From: a virus | Length of the DNA: 35,775 nt | Strand: one strand, 5' to 3' | IMG/VR virus record: IMGVR_UViG_3300030117_006207 | Span: 1 to 35,775 of that record | Translations under genes and position numbers: made by a program | In this document: positions 16,956 through 27,164 of the stretch, in pieces | Position numbering within the stretch: position 1 is the first letter of the stretch | How the letters are laid out: the number at the start of each line of letters is the position of its first letter | The notes under the pieces: generated by a model | What the model saw: only the letters and a program-made list of their open reading frames with translations | Database searches by the model: none | What the model was told of the DNA's origin: nothing

Positions 16956-18055
16956 TATGCGTCAAACCTCACTACAAAACCTAAAGCTAAATCTTTATCA
17001 TTCTTAATTGGAGATGATAATTGTCCTATAGCAATTAATTCATTAAAATCATTATATAAACCTACTTTAGTAACATACGGAGCAAAATCAGAGTGAGTTA
17101 CAAATCCCGCATATTCTGTAGCAGCTGCATAATGATGTTTATAAGAACCTGATTGATACTTCGCATCACCAGGCGGAAAGTGTCTCCAAGCATCAGAGCC
17201 TGAAACAGTTATACTACCACTTAATTGAAAAGTAGCTGATTTATTTGTAGTTGAATTAAATTCATTTTCTCCTATAACACAAAAATAAGAATACTCATTT
17301 AAAGTAACTTGAGCTTTATAATTAAGAATAAATCCATCTGTATCAGTTCCCTGCCCAACATCTATAAATTTTGAACCTGTATTTGTAATTACCATAATTC
17401 CTTGATCATAAAATACATTTCCTGCAAAACTTCCTGTTGCTTTTTCCATATCAACAAATCCACCAGAAGCAAATGCAGCAAAACTTGAAGAAAGATCAGT
17501 ATCATATAGATTTCCATTACCATCATCAACTAAAGTTACTGTAGCTGATGTACTGTCATCATCTAATTCTATTGATTTAGGTTTTATCCGCTCACCATAT
17601 AAATCTTTAGGAATTGATATTATAGAAGCTGATTGATGAAGTAATCTATATTGATTAGGATTATTTGAAGCAAAGTTATTATATGGGTTTACAGGCATTG
17701 TAGTTACTAAATTACCAGCTTGCACATTACTATCTTTAGTGTCTTGACCAGCTAAAGCTAAAGGACCTTTTTTAGCAGAACTTTCTACTTTTTCATTAAT
17801 ACTTGGTCTTTCTGCACCTGAACCATTTTGTCTATAGTACCTATGATTTAATAAAAACCATGCAGGTCTACTATAAAAACTAGATGATGGGAAAGTTTTT
17901 ACTATATCATTTACTTTATTATAATTTCTGTGACTACCACTTATCGCACGAAAAGAATATACAAAACTACCGCTGTCATTATTAGTAACAGTAAACTGCT
18001 TATATACTTTAAATGGAGTTTTATCTACATCGCTTGGGTCTAGTCTTTTAAACAT
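16955..18055 (-). CDS. Tail/baseplate structural protein, paralogue of the upstream gene
   Basis: 366 aa, Ser/Thr/Gly/Asn-rich beta protein. The last 110 residues share a domain with the 377-aa gene next to it: YFCVIGENEFNSTTNKS and VTKVGLYNDFNELIAIGQLS here against YFCRIPNKEFNFSSNPS and ITQVGLYNDAGELLAVAKLS there. The middle also matches (DQGIMVITNTGS against DLGILIFNGPVL). GGGAG precedes the start. Placement in the baseplate/tail operon and this composition indicate a virion protein; no T4 counterpart is recognised. Confidence 0.75.
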   Translation of the reverse strand: MFKRLDPSDVDKTPFKVYKQFTVTNNDSGSFVYSFRAISGSHRNYNKVNDIVKTFPSSSFYSRPAWFLLNHRYYRQNGSGAERPSINEKVESSAKKGPLALAGQDTKDSNVQAGNLVTTMPVNPYNNFASNNPNQYRLLHQSASIISIPKDLYGERIKPKSIELDDDSTSATVTLVDDGNGNLYDTDLSSSFAAFASGGFVDMEKATGSFAGNVFYDQGIMVITNTGSKFIDVGQGTDTDGFILNYKAQVTLNEYSYFCVIGENEFNSTTNKSATFQLSGSITVSGSDAWRHFPPGDAKYQSGSYKHHYAAATEYAGFVTHSDFAPYVTKVGLYNDFNELIAIGQLSSPIKNDKDLALGFVVRFDA

Positions 18056-18073
18056 GACTATTATCTCCCAAAA

Positions 18074-19207
18074 TTAGAAGTCTAATTTAACTTTTATAAT
18101 AGCTTCTCTTGAATAAGATTTCAATAAAGGTTTACTTAACTTAGCTACTGCGAGTAATTCACCAGCGTCATTATACAATCCAACTTGAGTTATAAAAGTT
18201 TTTGGATTTTTGAAAAATGTTGGCTGTGTAAACGATCCATCAGATGCAGTTGCAAAAGAAGGATTTGAACTAAAGTTAAATTCTTTATTTGGTATTCTAC
18301 AGAAATAGTGTTGTGAAGTTATGACTTCCTCTCTACGAGCAGCAAAGTAAGGTGTTCCTGCAGCCACACCAGCCGCGGAAGCTGAAATAGCACCATAAAA
18401 CTTTCCTACATTACCACCTTCTAAATTTGAAGCTAGGTTAGTTTCATAAGCCATAGCATGTGATCCAGCAGCTTCATCTGTACCATGATGTAATGATGCT
18501 GATCCATTTAGAACAGGACCATTAAATATTAAAATACCTAAATCAGGATAGAATAGTCCAAAACCACCACCTGGCTGATTAGCTGCGGTTGTTTTAATAT
18601 CAGAAGTACCACCTGAAATAGAACCACTAACGATGTTAAATACTCTACCACCTTGATTTACAGTTGGATTTGTAGTAGCCGCACTATCGTCAATAAATTT
18701 TATCACATCAGATTCTGCATCAGATGCAGTTACACTAGCACTCATATGTAATTCCCAATTGCCTGGATCCATCTTTTCACGAAGTTGTCCTCTAGCAATA
18801 GAAATAGCATATACATAGTCGGGTTGAATATTAGTTCCTGTTCCAGCGAAAGTAAACCTTTCTTCATTAGGACCTAACAAAGTTTGTGACAATTGTCTAT
18901 ATATAGCAGCTGAAGCTCTATTTCCAACAACACCTTTTGTTCCAGCAGAACCACTTCCAAAAATGTGACCATAAGCCACAGAGAATTGAACTTTAGCACT
19001 TGAATCAACTGCAGGATTAGTAGCGTAAACATCTAAATAATGATTGGCGCTACTAGCAGATTGTACTGATGATGTAAAAAATGAGGTCATTGTGGCAGCA
19101 CCATTTTCCCACATTCCTGAAGATACTATGTCTTTTACATTACTTATTACATCACTAGATTCTGGTGAATCAGCAGCTGCTATGTTAAAATTTTTAAATA
19201 TTGCCAT
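18074..19207 (-). CDS. Tail/baseplate structural protein, paralogue of the downstream gene
   Basis: 377 aa, beginning MAIFKNFNIAAADSPESSD and rich in Ala/Ser/Gly. It shares the C-terminal YFCxI...EFN...VGLYNDxxEL(L/I)A...LSxP domain with the 366-aa protein 18 nt downstream, so the two probably arose by duplication. Its N-terminal 250 residues differ in detail but keep the same order of beta-rich segments (FYPDLGILIFNG matches FYDQGIMVITN). GGGAG lies 9 nt before the ATG. It is likely a multimeric structural protein of the tail or baseplate; exact position is unknown. Confidence 0.75.
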   Translation of the reverse strand: MAIFKNFNIAAADSPESSDVISNVKDIVSSGMWENGAATMTSFFTSSVQSASSANHYLDVYATNPAVDSSAKVQFSVAYGHIFGSGSAGTKGVVGNRASAAIYRQLSQTLLGPNEERFTFAGTGTNIQPDYVYAISIARGQLREKMDPGNWELHMSASVTASDAESDVIKFIDDSAATTNPTVNQGGRVFNIVSGSISGGTSDIKTTAANQPGGGFGLFYPDLGILIFNGPVLNGSASLHHGTDEAAGSHAMAYETNLASNLEGGNVGKFYGAISASAAGVAAGTPYFAARREEVITSQHYFCRIPNKEFNFSSNPSFATASDGSFTQPTFFKNPKTFITQVGLYNDAGELLAVAKLSKPLLKSYSREAIIKVKLDF

Positions 19208-19220
19208 ATTCTTTTACTCC

Positions 19221-19904
19221 CTAAAATAATGTTCCGTCACCGCCGCCACCACTTAGCACAACATTATTGGTTACGGTTATTGAAGTTGTAGCACCAGTAT
19301 CGTTACCTACCACAGTTAATGTAGTAGCTGCACCTGTGCTTGTGGTGTTAGATGATAATGGTAATACACCAATACTAACTGTAGCAGCAACAACTGTTTT
19401 ACTATTTGGAACATCATCTTCTCCTAAGAAAAATGGTGTCGTAGCTGTACTAGCATTACCGCCAGCTGGATTTTGTACTGTCATAGTCGCAACACTTTGA
19501 TTATGTAATATAAATGTATAAGAAGTATCTGCGACATTTGCAGTAGTTGGATTTACAGTAACATTTGGTTGATTTAGTCCACCACCAGCAGAAAATGTTA
19601 TCGATGTTGGTTGTACATTTAAAACAGGCATTTTTTGAGTATTTTTTGGAAGAGTTACTAATTTGTATCTCATTACATGATTTTCATCAGGAAAAGCTTC
19701 TAATAGTGGCATAGCTTCTAAAACCGCGCCATAGAAATCAGTTCCATTTGGGTGTGAAGTGTCATATAATCTATAATCTATTTCATCATCAGCTAATGCA
19801 AATTTTGTTATATTAAATGCGTTTGTTCCTTGTGCTAATAACTCTCGACCTTTTTTAGTTAATACAGCATCTACGGTAACTGTTGTATTATTCAGAAATC
19901 CCAT
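19221..19904 (-). CDS. Phage structural protein with conserved TKKGRELLAQG N-terminal domain
   Basis: 227 aa. The N-terminus, NNTTVTVDAVLTKKGRELL followed by ITKFALADDEIDYRLYD, is a domain seen in tail/baseplate proteins of several large marine phages. Residues about 95-215 are Thr/Val/Asn-rich, probably an Ig-like or immunoglobulin-fold extension, ending in a GGGGDG run. It starts with AATAGGAG upstream and is preceded by an ATATTTAT element 47 nt before the ATG, so a transcript may begin here. It probably links the giant upstream protein to the two paralogous proteins downstream in particle assembly. Confidence 0.72.
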   Translation of the reverse strand: MGFLNNTTVTVDAVLTKKGRELLAQGTNAFNITKFALADDEIDYRLYDTSHPNGTDFYGAVLEAMPLLEAFPDENHVMRYKLVTLPKNTQKMPVLNVQPTSITFSAGGGLNQPNVTVNPTTANVADTSYTFILHNQSVATMTVQNPAGGNASTATTPFFLGEDDVPNSKTVVAATVSIGVLPLSSNTTSTGAATTLTVVGNDTGATTSITVTNNVVLSGGGGDGTLF

Positions 19905-19951
19905 AAAAAGCTCCTATTTTAATTTTTTGGATTTTATAATTTGATTCATAT

Positions 19952-19959
19952 ATAAATAT
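19952..19959 (-). promoter_or_regulatory. Candidate late-promoter-like element
   Basis: The minus strand reads GTAATATTTATATATGAATC in the 82-nt gap upstream of the 227-aa structural gene, 47 nt before its ATG. The ATATTTAT core is shared with the other gaps. The complementary strand reads TATAAATA, the canonical T4 late promoter sequence, but facing the wrong way for these genes. Confidence 0.35.
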
Positions 19960-19986
19960 TACCATTTTGATTTTTTATTAAAAAAA

Positions 19987-22900
19987 TCATTTACTTCCTT
20001 TACTATCGGAGTTGCTTTTATCAACCTTATCATCAGTTTTATCTACTCCCTTTTCTTTACCATCGGTTTTACCAGAAAAGTCTTTTTGATTATCCGTAAC
20101 AGTACCATCTTTGTTTACAATACTACTACCCTTTTCACCTGTTTTACTTTCCTTTTCAAAATCGCTTATTACTTTATTGGTTTCATCTAATGTTAAAAAA
20201 TCTCCTTTTACTTCTTGAGCTTTTTGTATAGCATCATCTTTTGATTTAGCTGTTTGAGCTATTTCTTTAGAAAAACCACCTTTCTTTTTCGTCTTTGTTT
20301 TTCTAAATTTAGAAGCTAATCCTTCACCAGTATCTAAAGTAGAATCTCCTGTTTCTTTTTTGACCAACTTTGTTGGAGCTACTTTTATAATTTGTACAGG
20401 AGGCAACTTATCAGTAGTGGTTTTTTTAGTTTGTTTACATCCCTCATAATATAAATTAGTAAAAGCTTGACTTTCAAAAGCTAAATTGTCTATATCTACA
20501 TAGTGAAGTGAAGAAGAGTCGGCTAAACCTTTATTAGCAGCAGCGGATGTATTATAAAATTTTCTTAATTTTTGATTATTATTTCTTATTCTAGAACCAC
20601 TTATAAAAGGCATCAAAACTTCGGTTGGTTTAAAATCTCCAAAAGACATTGTTACATCAGAGTAAAACTCACCTGGTTGATTTATTCTTTTCCAAAGAGA
20701 TCCCTCTGCTTGTCTATCTGAAAATTCTGTTATACTAGAGGTAAACAATGGAACTGCGCCACTAGCAGATATGACAGAAGATCCTGTTTCATAACTAAAC
20801 ATATCAATTCTAGCATCATAAGCAGTATAACTATCCACACCATAATTTTCGTTGTTATATGAGCCCGTAATTACAATATACTCTATTGATGCATCAATTG
20901 AAGAACTATAATGATTTTCTTCAAATTTTGGTTTTCTTGATAAGAGCTCTTTTGGCCTTTCAAATATATTGGGTTCTACTAATATTCCCAAATTAGCTTT
21001 TGCTCTAGCAGGTATCATTTTTCTAATTTGTGGAAAAATAGACTGATCATAGTACTTTATTATTCTAATATAATCCCAAAAGTTATTTGGAGATGTATAT
21101 TTTTGCCAGTATTTATCAGATATTCCTTTTAACCCACGATAGTTACGTTCTTGTAAATCTCTTGGATCACCTAAATAGTTATCAAAATTTAAATTAGCAA
21201 CAGATTCAATTATATCATTATTTATTACATCCGTAGGAGCAAAAAATACACCAACTTTATTTGAATCATTTGGAGCTGTATCATATGCACTAACAGTAGC
21301 TCTATTGTCTACATGCAGATTAAAACCAGGCTTTAATTTATTATCTTCAATTCTGACTTTGTTTGTAACTCTTCTTAATGCTCCAATACTAGGTATGTTA
21401 GTTTTAGTTTCATCAACTACACTACTAAAAAAATTACCTGTAAAACCACTATGAGAGCCTGAATATGTTGTGGTTTGATTAGAACTAACATCACGAATAC
21501 CATCTGTATCTGTGCTTAAATCCATATTATCATCAAAAGAGTAACGTAAAACTAAATTATTATATGAAGATGATATTGTATTACCATTGTAAGCTTTTGG
21601 ATTTCCAATATGATTTTTAAATGAACCCGTATTTAAAACCTCTGTCCAATGTCTATATTCCATCATAGAACCACTAAATCTAATACCAACTAATGGATCA
21701 TCAGCATAACCACCTATGTACATTTCACCATCATTTTCCCAAGTTTGATTATATGAAGATGAAGCTACAATATCAGTTGTCATAGTTGATGTAGAATACA
21801 TATGTACCTTACTTCTACTGGCATCATACTTACCAACAGATAGTTCAAATGATTGTGAAACATTTCTATTATCACTACCAGAAGTTCTACGAACCATAAC
21901 AGAATAAAATTCATTATCATACACAGGAAAATTAGAGGATGAAATTTCCTTTAATCCATCCGATCCACTTATTTGAAATGATACAAAACCATAATCATCA
22001 ATTGAATTATTGTCTTTTAATCTAATGTAAAAACTAGAGGAAACATTGTTAGTTTCTGTTGATTTTTTTTCTACTAATATTTGATTTGAGCCAGTTGGTG
22101 TTCTAAATCTAAATTCAATCGTATCTGGCTTTCTGTTTGTAGATGAATCATCTGACCAAATAGTTTTTACATATTGCTGACTTCTAAAATTTAAAGACTT
22201 TGTAAATTTTCTAGAAATTTCAAATTGTGGTGAAGCATCATCTGGTAAATCAGGTCCTCCATATTCTTTAACTCTAAGAATAGTCTGTGGTATTCCGTAT
22301 AAACCTATTAAAGCTCTTAGTGATCTAATAGTTCCTTTATGTTTCAATAGAAATGGCATGTTGTTTATTATACGACTCCAAACTTCACGAGATATATCAC
22401 GTTCAGATGTAGCTGAATAATTAGAATATCCTGATCCTGTAACTTCTTTTCCTAATGCATATCTAGCTAAGCTTACTCTATCTTTTCCATCATTTAATTT
22501 CCAACCTAAAGATTTACCAACCTCATATAATAAGTCTCTAGATATACCTTCCGTTAGTTTTTCTCTTCTGTCAAAAGTATCACCCATAGCTTTTATATAA
22601 ACCCAAATATTATCGAAATGATGACCAATCATATCTGTCATTGTTAAGTAAGTTTCATTACTACTATCTATTTTAATGTGATTTGGTAGTAAAGAGCTGA
22701 GTTTGTTTAAGCTTTCATTATCATATAAAGAAGCACTATTAACAGCATTACTAAACCAATTTACAGCTTGTGAAGAAGTGGTGTGTGCTAGAACATATCT
22801 GTTATTTACATCACCTGTTCCTGAAGTTTTTGGCCACGCATTATCAAAAAATTGTCCTAATGAACTAGTTACATAAGATGAACTTTCAAAATACATATAC

Positions 22901-25900
22901 TTTTCAAATCCATCAAAATTATTTTTAATTTGTTTGATGCTACTATGTTGTAGAGACAAATCTGCTTCAGAACCGCTAACTCCTATATAAGAAGCGCTTG
23001 TTACTGTAAAACCTTCAATTAATTCTAATTTACTTTTAAAATTTCTAACTCTTTTTTCAACTGAGCTAAAGTTTACGAAATTTTTATATTTAGAATAATC
23101 CACATTTATTTCAGCACTATCTAAACTTTGACTTAAAAATTCATTTTGCAACTCATCAGAAATTAAAGCATCTGACGATAATATATCAGTTTGATTTTTA
23201 TAGTCTGTTGCTTTTGGTTGAATAGGACTATCGATATTCATAATATCAGGCGATTTCAAAACCATATTAGGAACATCATTATCTACAAATTCTACAATCT
23301 CTACATTTTCAGTAATAGGATTCATCATTTCTTTTACAATAGAACATTCACTCAATCTTCTTATTTCTTGAGGTAATGGATCATATAATTTATAAACTAA
23401 TGAAAAAGGATAATTTGAAGCAGATGCATCTTTTTTAAAATTCGTTGTTAAAAACATTTTTCTACCAAATTTTAAATAAGTTCTTAAATCATAAGGATTA
23501 TAAATTAAGTAAGAAAGTTGAAACTTTGTAAATTCTGGTTGCTGTGAGTCATCTAAAAGTTCTAGTATTTCAGGATTTTCTTCTGATAAATTTTCAGCAA
23601 CTGATTGAATATTTCTACTTAATTGTACAATAGTACCTTCTGCTTGAACTTGTGTTATTGTAGCTGTAAATGGTCTTTTTACTGGTATAATTTGTGTTTG
23701 TGTAGTTAGAGTAAAATCACCAAAAAAGTTATCAACCCAAACAATACCATGACCATCTCCAGCTTCTGATGTAAATGAATTGTGACCATTAATAGCTAAA
23801 TACCAAGGTCCTAGTGGATTCCAATCATCGGGCACTTCCATTTCTAATTCATAATTATTCCATTGACCAGCAACAGTTGCGAAAACTTCCATTGTAAGAG
23901 AATCATTATAATTAAAAGAGCTAGCTCCTACTATGGTTATCCAACCAGTATCAAGAGTACCACTCCACTGCCATTGTCCACCTGGACTAATAGTTCCAGC
24001 CATATCACTAGCGTCAGGAAAATCAAATGATGCTAAACCATTATCATATATGGGTTCTTGCCCTCCATTTACAGTACCATCATCTGGATCAAAAACACCA
24101 AAATTATTTGCTGATGGATTTCTTACACCATATGTTAATGGAGCACCTTGTGTACCAACCTCACCAGTTCTGTAACACAGTTGATCCCAAGGTTTCGTGT
24201 AAGCTGGTGCTCCTTGACTATCGCTATGAATCCAAACTAAATTATCACTTCCTTCACTTTCTAAAGCCATAATATCGTAATTACTCCATGTAGCACCACT
24301 ACTACCTATATTATAACCAAAACCATCTATAACAGTTATAGAATTTGGCATACCAATAAATCCTACATCTCCCCAACCCTTTGGAGTGTCATCATCAAAA
24401 AATTCACCATCACGCAATTCATAATGATCGCTATCACCATCCGCTTGTCTCCACCAATATTGATAACCAGGAATAATATAGTAGTATTGCCAAACATCAT
24501 CGCCATCATTTTTACGTTGAATGGTAACTAACTGATTACCATATTCATTTAATAAATTATTAAATCCTTGATCTAAATCTGCCCAATATCTAACTCCTTG
24601 ATTCTCCTCATATATACCCTCTACTAAATCAACCTCACCTTTTTTTACCATAAACATTTTATTTTGTCTTTCATCTCCAGTTCCATCACAATACCAAATT
24701 ATAAAAACATCATCAAGCACCGTGTTATCAGTTTCTCTAGTTCTTCCGATAGACTGAACAAACCCAAATTCAAAAATATCTTGATAAAGAGTTTTTCCGG
24801 CTTCTCTTTCTCCATCAGGAAAAACATAATTCTGTATGGCTGGAAAATAATCAGTTATTTGAGTAAGGGTTATTTCATTACTATTTGTTGTATACTCAGT
24901 TTTTGTTGTCCAAATTAAATCATCTTTTATTAAAAGAATTCCGTCAGCACCAATCCATGTAGCAGCTTGCCAACCTTTATTTTCTCCTCTAAGAGTATTT
25001 CTTGAAAATTTAGGAAATCCTTGACCTTCTGTTTGATAAGGGTGTCCATTAACAGCTGTTGGAAATTCTAGTAAATTAACAGAATCAGCTGGAGGTGTTG
25101 GAGATAAAAAAGAATCATTGGGCACCCATGCAGTTCCATCCCACACCCATTCATTTTCTGGACTTAACTCTCCTGCCATTTGATAAAGTGGACCTAAATT
25201 AGGACCCCAAGTATATACAGGAATTGGCTGAGTTGCGGGTATGGATGTTATTTTCCAAATACCCTCGCCATTTGGTTGAACTATCGTATTTGGAAAATCA
25301 GCACTAGTATCACCAACTTGACCATTATAATTTTGAAGTCCGTATGTACCTATCACTTCTCCTTGATTATTTGGTGGAGCCGCTTCCATACTAGAAGCAT
25401 TTCCAGCAGTGTTAGCCATATATCCAGTTGGCGGTGAAGTTGGAATTGGTTCTGTTGGAGATGGATTATTTGGATCAAAAAATCCTGCAGGTGGATTATC
25501 AGGTGCTGGTTCATTTTCAACACCTATAGGATAAAAAATCTGCACTTCAACACCCTTACCAATAACCGTACTTTTCATATCAAATGATATGTTTAATATA
25601 TCACCAGAATCAGCACCTAAAGCACTTATATCTAACATTTGTTGTTTTGTAGACATTGGTCTGTGATTACTACCATTAATTGGACCTGGCCACCAAGAAT
25701 AAGTGTCAAAAACATTATTTTGATCTATAAATTTTAGACAAGTTCCACCTTGATTTCCTTCGTTTCTAACAAACTGAGCATGGTATCCAACTCCAGCACT
25801 ACCATTCCAAGGACTTGGAGTTCCAAATGCATCAAAGCCGGATGTCCAACCCACCACTTTAACAGCCATATTATGTAAACTAGAATCCCATGCAGCATCA

Positions 25901-26859
25901 ATAATAGCTGGAGTACCAGCTACATCATCCATTACAATTTCTTCTAAATTAGGATTAGTAAAAAAATTCTGTTCGGTTCTTTGTTGTACCTCAATATTTC
26001 CGACATTGAAAAATTCTTCTATTGTTATACTTCCTCCAACCATATTTGGAGTAAAAATAAAATCGCCTTCATTTGGAGTTATCTTTATCGTATTTGAAGT
26101 GTCATAAACTGTAATAATTGTTGGAGGATTCAAAGGATCTGCTCCAGTCATATCCATTTCTTCATCACCCATAAAAACAGCAGATACATTTTCTATATTT
26201 TCTACTCTTACACCTTCTTGTAGTTTTAAAAAATCATCTATATATTGAGCAGCTAATCCATTTGGATCAGTAGTAGCTATTTCCGGTATACCTATTTGAT
26301 TAGTTCTTATATCTTTAGCTTTTAATCTAACTTCTGTTCTTGATGATGAAATTTTATCAACATCATATTTGTAACTAGTTAGCGTTAATTGTTCTGGAGC
26401 TAAGCCTGATGGACTACCCCCACTAAGATAATTTTCTTCACTTCCAACAAATATTTTTCCATCATTTCTAACAAATATATTTGATGCATCATCATTTACT
26501 TGATAAACTTCACCTTCAAAACCTTCTCTTGTTCTTACTAAAACAGGACTATCACTACCACCTAAATTTCTTAAAAATTTATATCTTATTTTGAATTTAC
26601 CTCTTTTAAATCCAAATGCTTGTAGGTGTAAACCAGGTTTTAATTGAACATGATCTTCATCTATTATTACTAAAGAATCAGCTAAAGATAGATTTTTATA
26701 TTCTATTAAATTACCAATATCATCGTATAGTTCTACGCAAACAAAATCACGAACTACATCAGTACCCCAATAACCATTTTCGTATGGCTTGTCACCTACT
26801 TTTTTTGTAAGCCCTTTTAGTATTCGTTCTCTGTCTTGTAATGATAATTGACTAGACAT
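19987..26859 (-). CDS. Giant tail/baseplate protein (2290 aa) with LamG-like and carbohydrate-binding-like regions
   Basis: 2290 aa. Residues 1-280 form a conserved-looking beta N-terminus (VRDFVCVELYDDIGNLIEYK). Residues about 290-1060 are Trp/Pro/Gly/Asn-rich (TYSWWPGPINGSNHRP, PGYQYWWRQADGDSD) and resemble carbohydrate-binding jelly-roll insertions. Residues 1060-1545 are baseplate-like. Residues about 1546-1753 form a LamG/concanavalin-like module (KSLNFRSQQYVKTIW and later GEMYIGGYADDPLVGIRFSG). The last 160 residues are a Lys/Asp/Ser-rich, probably unstructured tail. Its start overlaps the stop of the 101-aa gene. Size and neighbours suggest a tail fibre or baseplate arm with glycan contacts. 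No T4 equivalent is recognised. Confidence 0.75.
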   Translation of the reverse strand: MSSQLSLQDRERILKGLTKKVGDKPYENGYWGTDVVRDFVCVELYDDIGNLIEYKNLSLADSLVIIDEDHVQLKPGLHLQAFGFKRGKFKIRYKFLRNLGGSDSPVLVRTREGFEGEVYQVNDDASNIFVRNDGKIFVGSEENYLSGGSPSGLAPEQLTLTSYKYDVDKISSSRTEVRLKAKDIRTNQIGIPEIATTDPNGLAAQYIDDFLKLQEGVRVENIENVSAVFMGDEEMDMTGADPLNPPTIITVYDTSNTIKITPNEGDFIFTPNMVGGSITIEEFFNVGNIEVQQRTEQNFFTNPNLEEIVMDDVAGTPAIIDAAWDSSLHNMAVKVVGWTSGFDAFGTPSPWNGSAGVGYHAQFVRNEGNQGGTCLKFIDQNNVFDTYSWWPGPINGSNHRPMSTKQQMLDISALGADSGDILNISFDMKSTVIGKGVEVQIFYPIGVENEPAPDNPPAGFFDPNNPSPTEPIPTSPPTGYMANTAGNASSMEAAPPNNQGEVIGTYGLQNYNGQVGDTSADFPNTIVQPNGEGIWKITSIPATQPIPVYTWGPNLGPLYQMAGELSPENEWVWDGTAWVPNDSFLSPTPPADSVNLLEFPTAVNGHPYQTEGQGFPKFSRNTLRGENKGWQAATWIGADGILLIKDDLIWTTKTEYTTNSNEITLTQITDYFPAIQNYVFPDGEREAGKTLYQDIFEFGFVQSIGRTRETDNTVLDDVFIIWYCDGTGDERQNKMFMVKKGEVDLVEGIYEENQGVRYWADLDQGFNNLLNEYGNQLVTIQRKNDGDDVWQYYYIIPGYQYWWRQADGDSDHYELRDGEFFDDDTPKGWGDVGFIGMPNSITVIDGFGYNIGSSGATWSNYDIMALESEGSDNLVWIHSDSQGAPAYTKPWDQLCYRTGEVGTQGAPLTYGVRNPSANNFGVFDPDDGTVNGGQEPIYDNGLASFDFPDASDMAGTISPGGQWQWSGTLDTGWITIVGASSFNYNDSLTMEVFATVAGQWNNYELEMEVPDDWNPLGPWYLAINGHNSFTSEAGDGHGIVWVDNFFGDFTLTTQTQIIPVKRPFTATITQVQAEGTIVQLSRNIQSVAENLSEENPEILELLDDSQQPEFTKFQLSYLIYNPYDLRTYLKFGRKMFLTTNFKKDASASNYPFSLVYKLYDPLPQEIRRLSECSIVKEMMNPITENVEIVEFVDNDVPNMVLKSPDIMNIDSPIQPKATDYKNQTDILSSDALISDELQNEFLSQSLDSAEINVDYSKYKNFVNFSSVEKRVRNFKSKLELIEGFTVTSASYIGVSGSEADLSLQHSSIKQIKNNFDGFEKYMYFESSSYVTSSLGQFFDNAWPKTSGTGDVNNRYVLAHTTSSQAVNWFSNAVNSASLYDNESLNKLSSLLPNHIKIDSSNETYLTMTDMIGHHFDNIWVYIKAMGDTFDRREKLTEGISRDLLYEVGKSLGWKLNDGKDRVSLARYALGKEVTGSGYSNYSATSERDISREVWSRIINNMPFLLKHKGTIRSLRALIGLYGIPQTILRVKEYGGPDLPDDASPQFEISRKFTKSLNFRSQQYVKTIWSDDSSTNRKPDTIEFRFRTPTGSNQILVEKKSTETNNVSSSFYIRLKDNNSIDDYGFVSFQISGSDGLKEISSSNFPVYDNEFYSVMVRRTSGSDNRNVSQSFELSVGKYDASRSKVHMYSTSTMTTDIVASSSYNQTWENDGEMYIGGYADDPLVGIRFSGSMMEYRHWTEVLNTGSFKNHIGNPKAYNGNTISSSYNNLVLRYSFDDNMDLSTDTDGIRDVSSNQTTTYSGSHSGFTGNFFSSVVDETKTNIPSIGALRRVTNKVRIEDNKLKPGFNLHVDNRATVSAYDTAPNDSNKVGVFFAPTDVINNDIIESVANLNFDNYLGDPRDLQERNYRGLKGISDKYWQKYTSPNNFWDYIRIIKYYDQSIFPQIRKMIPARAKANLGILVEPNIFERPKELLSRKPKFEENHYSSSIDASIEYIVITGSYNNENYGVDSYTAYDARIDMFSYETGSSVISASGAVPLFTSSITEFSDRQAEGSLWKRINQPGEFYSDVTMSFGDFKPTEVLMPFISGSRIRNNNQKLRKFYNTSAAANKGLADSSSLHYVDIDNLAFESQAFTNLYYEGCKQTKKTTTDKLPPVQIIKVAPTKLVKKETGDSTLDTGEGLASKFRKTKTKKKGGFSKEIAQTAKSKDDAIQKAQEVKGDFLTLDETNKVISDFEKESKTGEKGSSIVNKDGTVTDNQKDFSGKTDGKEKGVDKTDDKVDKSNSDSKGSK

Positions 26860-27164
26860 TAAAGCTCTCTTATATTTCTATTAATTATATCATTTATTGA
26901 ATCATCATCTTTTAATTGTTCTACAGTTCTTGAAACAAACAATATTGTTGTTTCGTCATCATACAATTCTCCAGTATAAGGATCTTGATATAATTCAATA
27001 GCTCCTGAAGAATTTCTTGTAAGTAATGATCCGTCATAAGCAGATCCTGATATGGCTAGTGCTAATTGAGCTTGTTCTCTTTTTACCAAATATTTTTGTT
27101 CTTCTTCATTGATTAGATTTTGGTAAAAAGCTAATTCATTAAGTTCTTCTGGAGTATACGGCAT
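26859..27164 (-). CDS. Small protein of unknown function in baseplate operon
   Basis: 101 aa, acidic, MPYTPEELNELAFYQNLINE then a Gln/Ala-rich helix and LYQDPYTGELYDDETT. No known motif. GGAG precedes its start, which overlaps the ferredoxin stop by one base (TAATG), and its own stop overlaps the start of the 2290-aa gene. Tight coupling to both suggests a structural or assembly partner, but this is inference. It begins MPY like the ferredoxin and the gp6-like protein, which may be coincidence. Confidence 0.65.
   Translation of the reverse strand: MPYTPEELNELAFYQNLINEEEQKYLVKREQAQLALAISGSAYDGSLLTRNSSGAIELYQDPYTGELYDDETTILFVSRTVEQLKDDDSINDIINRNIREL

Noticed and set aside
19951-19958. TATAAATA on the plus strand as T4-type late promoter
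   Set aside because: It would transcribe antisense into the 2290-aa gene; the same place read on the minus strand fits the gene starts, so I list it as the ATATTTAT element with orientation unproven.
23933-24272. Overlapping plus-strand open frames within the 2290-aa gene
   Set aside because: They are antisense shadows in AT-rich DNA without ribosome binding sites, inside a long, clearly coding minus-strand frame.
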